Source: Devosia naphthalenivorans
GTDB taxonomy: Bacteria > Pseudomonadota > Alphaproteobacteria > Rhizobiales > Devosiaceae
Length of the DNA stretch: 64,000 bases
Assembly (NCBI RefSeq): GCF_003056355.1
Contig: NZ_PYVW01000002.1
Location: 372,001-436,000 of the forward strand
Direction of reading: 5' to 3'
The position numbers and the translations under genes were made by a program. The notes under the pieces were generated by a model. It ran no database searches. It worked only from the letters and a program-made list of their open reading frames with translations, and was not told where the DNA came from. Below, one piece after another: positions 9,911-17,839 of this stretch. Numbering within the stretch: the first letter of the stretch is position 1; each line of letters opens with the position of its first letter.

Positions 9911-11176
9911 ATGCGGCTGTCGTTTTCGCTTGCTGCCTTTGCCGCTGCGACCGGGTTGCCCGGTCCCGCTGCTGCGAGCGAGCTGTGGCCACAAACCAAG
10001 CTCAGGCTCACCGTGATACATTGGATGCCGATGAGCGGGTCCTATGAACGCTGGGACGCTTTCAGCGGTGAGTTCGTTGTTTCAGAGGAGGGCGCGATAC
10101 CGCTGCCTGTGATTGGGTCGGTTTCCACTTCCGGCAAATCCAATGACCAGCTTGCGGGCGAGATTGCTGCCGCTCTCAAGGGCAAGCTCGGCTTGGTCAC
10201 TGCCCCTGAAACCTCGATCGAAGTCATCGCTTATCCGTCTATCTACGTGGTTGGTGCGGTCTCGGCACCCGGAGCATTCAATTACCAACCCGGAATGAAC
10301 GTGCTGCAAGCCTTCGCCTTGGGCGGTGGCATCAAAGTCGAGCAGAACGGCACTAGTGCGGATCGTCTGCGCCTAGTTGCGGAGCTTCGCTCGCTGGAAG
10401 ACGAGATGCTGCGAGGTAGAGCCCGCATTGCGCGCTTGAGCGCCGAAATTGGCGGTAGCGCAGAGATCGTGTTCCCACGGGAAGTTACCGATAGCCCTGA
10501 TGCGGATCTTGCTGGTGCCGCCATGAACGAAGAGCAGGCGATCCTGGAAGCCCGGGCGCGGGAGCAGGAACGCCAGGCAAAATCGCTTGGAGAACTGATC
10601 GGATTGCTGGACCTCGAAATCGAAACTCTTACCACCCGGATGAGCGACATCGAAAAAGCGATCGCTTCCGCTGAGAAGGAACTGGCCGGTGTCGAGAGCC
10701 TCGTAGCCAAGGGATTGGCAACGATGTCGCGGCAATCGGACCTTGAGCGTCGGGTGGCTGATCTGCGCTTCGATAGGCTGACGCAAACGACCGCTATCTT
10801 GCGGGCGCAGCAGGCACGAAGCCAAGCCGATCGAGAGACGGCGCAACTTGAGGATGCCCGCGTAACTGAATTGGCTTTGGACCTGCAGGAAGAGCGGTCC
10901 AAACTCGAGCAACTATTGCTGCGTCAGGTCACAGCACAGCGCCTGATGCTCGACATGGATGTTGCGCCGGCAAGTGTCGGTGACCAAATGGTACAACCTG
11001 GTTACACCATCGTTCGCCAGAGCGCGCAAGGAGCGGAGGAATTGCCAGCGGATGAAACCACCCCCTTGCTGCCCGGGGACGTGCTCAAGGTAGTCAGAGC
11101 TGTTCCGGGGGCAAGCAGCACTCACCCAACAGCGGCGATGCACAACACGGAGCTTGCAGATCGCCAGGACAGGTAA
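9911..11176 (+). CDS. Outer-membrane polysaccharide export protein (ExoF-like, OPX)
   Basis: Start ATG 9911 is preferred because a gaggcaag ribosome-binding site precedes it and the product then opens with a clean signal peptide (MRLSFSLAAFAAATG, cleavage near Ala-Ala-Ala-Ser); an in-frame ATG at 9851 would add 20 basic residues. The 421-residue protein has a Poly_export domain (about 30-100), an SLBB fold (IYVVGAVSAPGAFNYQPG, about 115-132) and a long coiled coil (about 165-370). This is the layout of ExoF-type proteins of alphaproteobacteria that form the export path through the periplasm and outer membrane. It is divergent from the co-polymerase gene. Confidence 0.87.
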   Translation: MRLSFSLAAFAAATGLPGPAAASELWPQTKLRLTVIHWMPMSGSYERWDAFSGEFVVSEEGAIPLPVIGSVSTSGKSNDQLAGEIAAALKGKLGLVTAPETSIEVIAYPSIYVVGAVSAPGAFNYQPGMNVLQAFALGGGIKVEQNGTSADRLRLVAELRSLEDEMLRGRARIARLSAEIGGSAEIVFPREVTDSPDADLAGAAMNEEQAILEARAREQERQAKSLGELIGLLDLEIETLTTRMSDIEKAIASAEKELAGVESLVAKGLATMSRQSDLERRVADLRFDRLTQTTAILRAQQARSQADRETAQLEDARVTELALDLQEERSKLEQLLLRQVTAQRLMLDMDVAPASVGDQMVQPGYTIVRQSAQGAEELPADETTPLLPGDVLKVVRAVPGASSTHPTAAMHNTELADRQDR

Positions 11177-11186
11177 AGCGGGTGGT

Positions 11187-11861
11187 CTAACAGCCGGTGC
11201 CGCCGAATACGACACGGATGGTGCACAACATGATCCAGGCGTCGGTGCGAAACGAGAGCTTTTCCGCATAGAGCTGGTCGTAGCGAGCCCTGTCGGCGAA
11301 GGCTGATGCGTGGCGATCCTTTACCTGCCAAAGGCCGGTTATGCCTGGACGCAGATTGCCGTAGAGGACGCCGGGATAAAGATCGCGCTGCTGGGGGAAC
11401 ATGGGCCGCGGGCCGATCAGGCTCATGTCGCCCATCAGAACATTGTAGAGTTGGGGAAGCTCGTCGAACGAGTATTTGCGCAGGATCCGCCCAATGCGAG
11501 TGACCCGAGGGTCGTCCCGCAGCTTCTGCGTCCGGTCCCATTCCAGCTTAGCTTCCGGGTGCTGCGCCAGATAATCGGCAAGGGCACGTTCTGCATCAGG
11601 CACCATGGTCCTGAATTTCCAGAACCGGAATTCGGCGCCATGGCGACCGAGCCGCTTCTGGCAGAAGAACACGGTGCTACCGTTCAGCCGGATAAAGATC
11701 GCTATGATTGCCATCAAGGGCAGCAGAAACAAACCTAGTGCCGTGGCTCCGAGGATGTCGATCACCCGCTTGATGACCACATAAGATCTTGCTTTGGATT
11801 GCTCCGTATCGACTAGAGTGTTGCTGATCTCGAGTGGCACTCGTCCCTGGTCGGACAGCAT
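11187..11861 (-). CDS. Exopolysaccharide-initiating sugar-phosphate transferase (ExoY-like)
   Basis: The 224-residue membrane protein belongs to the bacterial sugar transferase family that moves a sugar 1-phosphate from a UDP-sugar to undecaprenyl phosphate, the first step of repeat-unit assembly. One membrane hairpin lies at about 33-57 (IDILGATALGLFLLPLMAI), followed by the conserved KRLGRHGAEFRFWKFRTM, KYSFDELPQLYNVLMGDMS and GPRPMF motifs with a catalytic Asp-Glu, and the C-terminal FGGTGC. Length and order match ExoY. It converges on the ExoF-like gene with a 10-base gap. The sugar (galactose or glucose) cannot be read from sequence. Confidence 0.92.
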   Translation of the reverse strand: MLSDQGRVPLEISNTLVDTEQSKARSYVVIKRVIDILGATALGLFLLPLMAIIAIFIRLNGSTVFFCQKRLGRHGAEFRFWKFRTMVPDAERALADYLAQHPEAKLEWDRTQKLRDDPRVTRIGRILRKYSFDELPQLYNVLMGDMSLIGPRPMFPQQRDLYPGVLYGNLRPGITGLWQVKDRHASAFADRARYDQLYAEKLSFRTDAWIMLCTIRVVFGGTGC

Positions 11862-12187
11862 TCTTTTGCACTCCTTCCTGCTCGGGGTTCAGTAACCGTC
11901 CAGCGCGCTGTGGTTTTGCCGAGACGCATCTGCGAACGGATCTTCAGATTGAACAAAGTAGTGCATTAATCTTTCATTTATCCTGCCCATTGGAGCTACC
12001 GGTGAGTTGCTGCGCAGAGCCGCGCGCACTTCTGCCACGCAGCCCAACAAGAGCTGGTGCAGCGCCTCCGTCAGCCCTTTAATTCTAGCCGTTTTGGGCG
12101 ATGGCGATTGGAAGTCCATTGCAGGACTGTTTCACTGGAAAGCGTGGCATCTTCAGTACTGCCGCGGATAAAGCAGGAGCAGTGGCG
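11862..12187. other. 326-base region between divergent genes
   Basis: This lies between the ExoY-like gene (minus) and the acyl carrier protein gene (plus), so promoters for both are expected here. Apart from one doubtful 76-codon frame on the minus strand (11889-12119), no feature was recognised. Confidence 0.45.
11889..12119 (-). CDS. Possible small protein, 76 residues, unrecognised
   Basis: An ATG-started frame on the same strand and 27 bases upstream of the ExoY-like gene encodes a soluble 76-residue peptide with a mixed, protein-like composition (RINERLMHYFVQSEDPF near the middle). No ribosome-binding site is evident before the ATG and no family is recognised. It may simply be chance coding in the leader of the transferase gene. 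It is listed so that it is not lost; the call is weak. Confidence 0.22.
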   Translation of the reverse strand: MDFQSPSPKTARIKGLTEALHQLLLGCVAEVRAALRSNSPVAPMGRINERLMHYFVQSEDPFADASRQNHSALDGY

Positions 12188-12457
12188 ATGTCTGATGTCG
12201 TTCTCGAAAGCATGAAGGATATTGTGGCAGAGACCCTTGGCTTGGGAGCGCGCCGTGACACGCTGACCGAAAACACCGCCCTCCTGGGTCAAATGCCTGA
12301 GCTGGATTCCTTGGCCGTGGTGGAACTGGCCATGGCCATCGAAAAGCGGTTCGGCATCACCATTGCAGACAACGATTTTGGCAGCGAACTGTTCGAGAGC
12401 ATGGGTTCGCTGGTTGCTTACGTCGAGCAGAGCACGAGCGCCGTGGCAGCTGAATAG
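12188..12457 (+). CDS. Acyl carrier protein
   Basis: The 89-residue protein has the carrier fold, with the phosphopantetheine attachment Ser41 in MPELDSLAVVELAMAIEKRF. It would carry an acyl or aminoacyl group as a thioester on a 4'-phosphopantetheine arm. The ATG 12188 is chosen over an in-frame upstream ATG at 12101 because an aggag site lies 10 bases before it and the domain starts there. It is the first of four genes (carrier, GNAT-like protein, AMP-forming ligase, PLP decarboxylase) on one strand. The divergent sequence and context argue against the fatty-acid-synthesis AcpP and for a dedicated carrier. Confidence 0.92.
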   Translation: MSDVVLESMKDIVAETLGLGARRDTLTENTALLGQMPELDSLAVVELAMAIEKRFGITIADNDFGSELFESMGSLVAYVEQSTSAVAAE

Positions 12458-12476
12458 CCTTGAGGCGGATGCCGAC

Positions 12477-13361
12477 ATGACAAGCGGGACGTATGCCAGC
12501 AGCAGTGCCGTTCGGTTGCAGCCGATTACCCGGAGCGATGTTCCTCGTGTCGCACGCTTTCTGCACCAACACTTGAACGAGCGCATCAGTGTGAAGAATT
12601 GGACCGACGCCATCATTCCGCCGTGGCAGGTCGAAGCACCGAACCATGGTTACATGCTTACCGTCGGAGACAACACGGTTGGTGTACAACTCGCCTTCTA
12701 TTCGGAACGGCGCACCCAGCAAGGCCCCGTCCGCATCTGCAACGTGGCCGCTTTCTGCGTGGTGCAGGTGTATCGCGCCCATAGCGTAAGGCTGTTGCGG
12801 GCGATCCTGGCGCAGCCCGGCTATAGTTTCACCGATCTCTCGCCCAGTGGCAATGTTCGCCCGCTGAACCTGCGGTTGGGCTTTGAAAAACTGGATACCA
12901 GCACTGCGCTGGTGTTCAACATGGTCTCGATGATCGGCCCATCCCGTGCGCGCCTGATCAGCAAGCCAAGCGAGATTGCGGCAACGTTGAGGGGCTCTGA
13001 TCTCCAGGTGTTTCATGATCACCGCCCGGCCCAGGCGGCGCACCAGTTGGTCCTGGTTAAAGGCGAGCGATATTGCCATGTCATTTTCCGGCGCGATCGC
13101 CGCAAGAACCTGCCGCTGTTTGCGACAATCCTGCATGTCAGCGATCCAGCTTTGTTCGTGGAAGCTCAGGCGCAGGTATTCAGATACCTGCTGCTGCACC
13201 TTGGCATCTTGTTCAGCCTCCTTGAACTGCGCTTGGTGGGTGACCGGCCGAAGCCTTCGCTGCTTTTGCGGGGTCACCGGCCCAAGATGTTCCTTAGCGA
13301 TACGCTGCGGCCACAGGCGATCGATTATCTCTATAGCGAACTGACTTGTGTGGCCTGGTGA
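12477..13361 (+). CDS. GNAT-like acyltransferase of the carrier-protein module
   Basis: The 294-residue product starts at ATG 12477 behind a gaggcgg site, 19 bases after the carrier gene. Residues 10-165 look like a GNAT fold: an N-terminal VRLQPITRSDVPRVARFL strand-helix and a closing FTDLSPSGNVRPLNLRLGFEK, the usual Asn...LGF end of GNAT domains. The C-terminal 130 residues match nothing I recognise and may be a second, degenerate acyltransferase half. By position it may move the group built on the carrier protein to a sugar or lipid; this is inference. No membrane helix or signal peptide is visible. Confidence 0.7.
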   Translation: MTSGTYASSSAVRLQPITRSDVPRVARFLHQHLNERISVKNWTDAIIPPWQVEAPNHGYMLTVGDNTVGVQLAFYSERRTQQGPVRICNVAAFCVVQVYRAHSVRLLRAILAQPGYSFTDLSPSGNVRPLNLRLGFEKLDTSTALVFNMVSMIGPSRARLISKPSEIAATLRGSDLQVFHDHRPAQAAHQLVLVKGERYCHVIFRRDRRKNLPLFATILHVSDPALFVEAQAQVFRYLLLHLGILFSLLELRLVGDRPKPSLLLRGHRPKMFLSDTLRPQAIDYLYSELTCVAW

Positions 13362-13384
13362 ATGCCGGGCCGGAGCGCCATTCC

Positions 13385-14953
13385 ATGAAGACCAACTTCC
13401 ATCATCTGCTAAGCGACGCTGTCCTGGCCTACCCAAACAACCGCGCGCTCAGTTCAGACGCAGTGACCCTAACGTACAGAGAACTTTGGCTAAGCGCCCT
13501 GGGGGTGAAGTCAGCCCTTGAGCAGATGGCTTTGGCCCGGCAAGATCGCGTTGCCATTTACCTCGACAAGCGCCTCGAAACTGTATCCGCCCTGTTTGGA
13601 GCATCGGCGGCAGGCGGGATTTTTGTGCCGATCAACCCGCTGCTGCGGCCATCTCAAGTCAGTTTCATACTGGCCGATAGTGGGGCGCGGGTGCTCGTCA
13701 CATCAGCCGAGCGGTTGAATCAGCTGGCCGACTGCCTTGGAACTTGCCCTGATCTGAGGCATGTCCTGCTTGTCGACGGGGCTGGGGACCTTCCAGTGTT
13801 GCCCAATGTGGACGTGCACGGTTGGCCTGCGGCATTGGCGCCGCAGCGCCATCATGCTGAAGGCCACACGCTCGATGTGGACCTCGCGGCGATCCTCTAT
13901 ACTTCCGGCAGCACTGGCAAACCCAAGGGCGTGGCACTGAGCCACCGCAACCTGCTCGCGGGCGCTGAGTCGGTGAGCCACTATCTGGCGAATTCGGAAC
14001 GCGACGTCATTCTAGCGGCATTGCCGCTCAGCTTCGATGCAGGCCTCAGTCAAATCACTACCGGTTTCCTGGTTGGCGCCCATGTAGTGCTGCTCAACTA
14101 TGTCATTCCGCAAGACGTACCCCGCATTTGCCAGCGTCATGGGGTAACCGGAATAACGGCAGTGCCGCCATTGTGGATCCAACTGGCTGAACTGAACTGG
14201 CCGGAGGAAGCGCGAAACAACCTTCGATATTTCGCGAATACTGGTGGCCGCATGCCGCGAGCGCTGCTTGGCCGGTTGCGAGAGCAATTCCCGCGGGCAT
14301 TGCCGTTCCTGATGTATGGGCTGACCGAGGCGTTCCGTTCGACCTATCTCGACCCCAGCGAGATTGATCGACGCCCAAGCTCTATTGGTAAGGCCATTCC
14401 AAACACCGAGATCCTGGTTGTTCGTCCGGACGGCTCACCTTGCGATCCCGGCGAGCAGGGCGAATTGGTACATCGCGGTGCGCTCGTTGCGCAGGGATAT
14501 TGGAACGATCCGGCGCGCACCGCGGAACGGTTCCGGCCGGTGCCGGGACGCGATCAGCCGTGGCGGTCGGCCGAGTTGGCCGTGTTTTCCGGTGATCTCG
14601 TTATACGGGACGACGAGGGGTTCCTCTACTATGTCGGGCGTAACGACGAGATGATCAAGACGTCGGGCTATCGTGTAAGCCCTACCGAAGTGGAAGAAGC
14701 GGCTTTCGATACCCGGCTCGTGGTTGATGCTGTGGCAGTGGGAGTGGACGATGATCGCCTCGGGCAAAAAATTGTTCTTATCGCCAGTCCGGCGGGGTCG
14801 GGACCACTTGATGTCGTCGGCCTGCTCTCACAGATGAAGCAGCGCCTGCCGCTCTATATGGTGCCGGCCGTGGTCATCGAACGGGCGGCCATTCCACGCT
14901 CGCCCAATGGCAAATTTGACCGGGTGCTCCTGCGGCAGGAACTGGCCGCATGA
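13385..14953 (+). CDS. AMP-forming acyl-CoA/acyl-carrier-protein ligase (exosortase-A-associated type)
   Basis: The 522-residue adenylating enzyme has the P-loop LYTSGSTGKPKG (171-182), YGLTEAFRSTYL (about 313), a GDL motif, the hinge RNDEMIKTSGYRVSP and the C-terminal catalytic lysine in PRSPNGKFDR. Start ATG 13385 follows a ggag site. It would activate an acid as adenylate and load it on CoA or, more likely here, on the carrier protein encoded two genes upstream. Length and sequence resemble the ligase family annotated as exosortase-A-system-associated, as does the decarboxylase that overlaps its end by 4 bases. The substrate is unknown; an amino acid is plausible. Confidence 0.87.
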   Translation: MKTNFHHLLSDAVLAYPNNRALSSDAVTLTYRELWLSALGVKSALEQMALARQDRVAIYLDKRLETVSALFGASAAGGIFVPINPLLRPSQVSFILADSGARVLVTSAERLNQLADCLGTCPDLRHVLLVDGAGDLPVLPNVDVHGWPAALAPQRHHAEGHTLDVDLAAILYTSGSTGKPKGVALSHRNLLAGAESVSHYLANSERDVILAALPLSFDAGLSQITTGFLVGAHVVLLNYVIPQDVPRICQRHGVTGITAVPPLWIQLAELNWPEEARNNLRYFANTGGRMPRALLGRLREQFPRALPFLMYGLTEAFRSTYLDPSEIDRRPSSIGKAIPNTEILVVRPDGSPCDPGEQGELVHRGALVAQGYWNDPARTAERFRPVPGRDQPWRSAELAVFSGDLVIRDDEGFLYYVGRNDEMIKTSGYRVSPTEVEEAAFDTRLVVDAVAVGVDDDRLGQKIVLIASPAGSGPLDVVGLLSQMKQRLPLYMVPAVVIERAAIPRSPNGKFDRVLLRQELAA

Positions 14954-16176
14954 GCCATCATCCGGCGCTTGATGGATTTGAAATTGCTGACGATGTCCTG
15001 CTGATCGGCGGCATTCCACTCGACCGTTTGGCTGAGCGGGTCGGCTCGACACCTTTTTTTGCCTATGACCGCAAGCGCATTGCCGACCGGGTCGCGCGAC
15101 TGCGTGCGGTGCTGCCCAAGGCGGTTCGACTGGCTTATGCCGCCAAGGCCAATCCGATGCCGGCTGTGATGCAACACCTTGCCTCATTGGTTGACGGGTT
15201 TGATGTTGCATCGGCTCACGAGCTCTCGGTTGCGCTCGATACCGGGGTTGCCCCCCATGAGATCAGTTTCGCGGGGCCCGGCAAGACTGATGCCGAGTTG
15301 GGGCGTGCCGTGGCCACCGGTGCCACGATTGAGCTGGAGTCCTTCCTCGAGGCCCGCCGCGTGACAGCGCTCGGTGATCGTCTGGGCATCCGGCCCCGTG
15401 TTGCCGTGCGGATCAATCCAGATTTCGTGGTCAGGGGCTCCGGGATGCGCATGGGGGGAGGATCGCAGCAATTTGGCGTTGATGCGGAGTGCGTTCCCGA
15501 TCTTTTACGGGAACTGGGCACAATGGACATTGAATTTGTCGGCTTTCACGTTTTCGCCGGCTCGCAAAATCTGGATGCCAACGTGATCGCCGAGGCCCAA
15601 GGCAAGTCCCTGGAGATGGTGGTGCGTCTCGCGTGTTCCTGCCCCGGGCCGGTACGCTACCTTAATCTGGGTGGCGGCTTCGGCATTCCTTATTTCAACA
15701 AGGATCGTCCGCTTGAGCTCGACCGCGTAGGTGAAAACTTGGCGGGCCTTGTCGAAACAATCCTTGAGCCGCACATGCCTGAAGCTCGGATCACCATAGA
15801 GCTGGGCCGGTATATCGTTGGAGAATCCGGCGTCTACGTAACCCGGGTGTTGGACAAGAAAAAATCTCGTGGAAAGACCTACGTTGTGGTGGATGGCGGC
15901 ATGCATCATCAATTGGCCGCCTCAGGGAATTTTGGCCAAGCGATCAGGCGAAACTATCCCATTGCATTGGGCAATCGCATGGGCTGTGGAAGCCCTGAAA
16001 CCGTCGACGTGGTTGGATGCCTGTGCACACCCCTGGACCTGCTGGGGCAGGATGTCGATCTACCCAATCCACAAGTTGGAGACTTGGTGGTCCTGTTTCA
16101 GTCCGGAGCTTACGGCCTGACAGCCAGCCCAACTGCTTTTCTAGGGCACCCTGCACCAGCTGAGTGCTTGGTGTAG
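14950..16176 (+). CDS. PLP-dependent decarboxylase (BtrK-like / exosortase-A-associated type)
   Basis: This 408-residue fold III PLP enzyme belongs to the ornithine/diaminopimelate decarboxylase group. Lys66 in YAAKANPMP is the expected Schiff-base lysine; NLGGGFGIPY is the phosphate loop, and GCLCTPLDLL corresponds to the catalytic Cys-x-x-x-Asp region. It resembles BtrK, which decarboxylates glutamate while it is bound to the carrier protein BtrI, and the decarboxylase annotated with exosortase A clusters. It overlaps the ligase by ATGA, so coupled synthesis is likely. In this setting it may remove CO2 from a carrier-bound amino acid to give an amine-ended group (inference). Confidence 0.87.
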   Translation: MSHHPALDGFEIADDVLLIGGIPLDRLAERVGSTPFFAYDRKRIADRVARLRAVLPKAVRLAYAAKANPMPAVMQHLASLVDGFDVASAHELSVALDTGVAPHEISFAGPGKTDAELGRAVATGATIELESFLEARRVTALGDRLGIRPRVAVRINPDFVVRGSGMRMGGGSQQFGVDAECVPDLLRELGTMDIEFVGFHVFAGSQNLDANVIAEAQGKSLEMVVRLACSCPGPVRYLNLGGGFGIPYFNKDRPLELDRVGENLAGLVETILEPHMPEARITIELGRYIVGESGVYVTRVLDKKKSRGKTYVVVDGGMHHQLAASGNFGQAIRRNYPIALGNRMGCGSPETVDVVGCLCTPLDLLGQDVDLPNPQVGDLVVLFQSGAYGLTASPTAFLGHPAPAECLV

Positions 16177-16323
16177 CCTGCCAAACGGGTCTTTGGCGCG
16201 GCGGGCGAGAGCATCATGCGTCGACCGCTCTTTGGAGCTATCGGCGGCATCGCGGTGAAGCACTAGCCTTTCTGAAACGGGTTCGCCAGTTTCCGGCGCA
16301 TAACTTCGGCCAAAGGACAGCCT

Positions 16324-17793
16324 ATGGCGGATCAGACTTCGGCTCCACCGACCAGACTGCAGAGCTATCGGGCAATCCTGCATTCCACTGCGCTGATAGG
16401 TGGCTCCTCTATAGTGGTCATGTTCTTTGCGCTGATCCGGATGAAGATCGTGGCTATCTTGCTGGGGCCCGCCGGCATCGGGCTGTTTGCGCTGTTCTCG
16501 TCGATAGCTGACGTCGCCGTCGCCCTTGCTGGCATGGGTGTCCAGCAATCGGGCGTTCGCCAGATCGCCCAGGCCCAAGGCAGCGGTGACCATGCCAAAA
16601 TTGCTGGCACGGTTCGCACGTTGGCACGGATATCGCTGATACTGGGGCTGGCTGGAGGTGTGGGGCTGGCAGTATTGGCGGTTCCAGCCGCGTTGCTCAC
16701 CTTCGGGAGCACGGAATATTCACTGGCCGTTGCGGCGCTAGGTGCAGTGGTGCTCCTGCGCATCCTCACCGGGGGACAGACTGCGCTTTTGCAAGGGCTG
16801 CGTCGCATTGGTGACCTTACCAAGTTCAATATCATCGCTGCTATCGCAAGCGTGGTTGTAACGGTGCCAATGGTCTTCGCCTGGGGCGCGGCGGCGATCG
16901 TTCCCTCGTTGATCATTGTGGCGCTGGTTACCTGGCTCACCGCTCAGTGGTATGCCCGGCGTGTACCCACGCCGACCTCGGTGCCGTCCGCCTCCGTGCG
17001 CGGCGAGGCTGGCGACATGCTGCGTTTGGGATTCGCGTTCATGGTGAGCGGGTTTTTGACCATGGGCACGGCTTATATCATCAGGATCATCGTGTTGCAT
17101 GACGGAGGCATAGTGGCCGCCGGCCTTTATCAAGCGGCGTGGGCGGTTGCGGGGCTTTATGTCGGCGTGGTGCTCCAGGCCATGGGGACGGACTTTTATC
17201 CGCGGCTCACCGCCGTTGCTACGGACAATGAAGAGGTGTGCCGCCTGGTCAATGAGCAGACACATGTCAGTCTTCTGATCGCTGCGCCTGGCGTTATTGC
17301 TACCATCACCTTTGCCCCCCTGGTCATTTCCGCATTCTACTCGAGTGAATTCAGCGGCGCCGTGGAACTGCTACGCTGGTTCTGCCTGGGCATGATGCTG
17401 CGTGTTATCTCGTGGCCGATGGGCTTCATCATCGTTGCAAAGGGCTGGCAGAAGACCTTTATTGCAATCGAGGTTGCGGCGGCGATACTTCAGGTTGGTG
17501 TAAGTGCAATCTTTGTGCCGCTTATTGGCATGGATGGGGCCGGAACTGGGTTCGTCTGCCTCTATGTGTGGCACGGGCTGCTCGTTTATGTGATTGTCCA
17601 TCGGAGCTGCGGTTTCAGATTTTCACATGGAAATCTGGTACTGCTACGACTGTTCGGGCCGGCCTGCGTGCTAGTGTTTACCGGCTCTCGTTTGCTGCCA
17701 TTCTGGTGGGCAACGGCAATTGGATGCACGATTTGTTGTATCGCTGGAACTCTCACCTTGAAGACTTTGCACCACTTGTACCGTGCTCACTAG
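16324..17793 (+). CDS. Polysaccharide repeat-unit flippase (Wzx family)
   Basis: The 489-residue integral membrane protein has about 12-14 hydrophobic helices spread evenly along its length and the N-terminal pattern of MOP-superfamily oligosaccharide flippases (IGGSSIVVMFFALIRMKIVA, LLGPAGIGLFALF). It turns lipid-linked repeat units from the cytosolic to the periplasmic face. An aaagga site precedes ATG 16324. The 147 bases between the decarboxylase and this gene show no terminator, so they may be co-transcribed. It converges with a GT2 gene 46 bases downstream. Confidence 0.92.
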   Translation: MADQTSAPPTRLQSYRAILHSTALIGGSSIVVMFFALIRMKIVAILLGPAGIGLFALFSSIADVAVALAGMGVQQSGVRQIAQAQGSGDHAKIAGTVRTLARISLILGLAGGVGLAVLAVPAALLTFGSTEYSLAVAALGAVVLLRILTGGQTALLQGLRRIGDLTKFNIIAAIASVVVTVPMVFAWGAAAIVPSLIIVALVTWLTAQWYARRVPTPTSVPSASVRGEAGDMLRLGFAFMVSGFLTMGTAYIIRIIVLHDGGIVAAGLYQAAWAVAGLYVGVVLQAMGTDFYPRLTAVATDNEEVCRLVNEQTHVSLLIAAPGVIATITFAPLVISAFYSSEFSGAVELLRWFCLGMMLRVISWPMGFIIVAKGWQKTFIAIEVAAAILQVGVSAIFVPLIGMDGAGTGFVCLYVWHGLLVYVIVHRSCGFRFSHGNLVLLRLFGPACVLVFTGSRLLPFWWATAIGCTICCIAGTLTLKTLHHLYRAH

Positions 17794-17839
17794 TCCTCGT
17801 TACATTGCAACTTATGGGCATTCCGTATGTAGTCCCAGG

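Noticed and set aside
12188-16176. Complete exosortase/PEP-CTERM system
   Set aside because: Only the ligase, decarboxylase, carrier and a GNAT-like gene are present; no EpsH-like membrane protein and no PEP-CTERM tail was found in the window.
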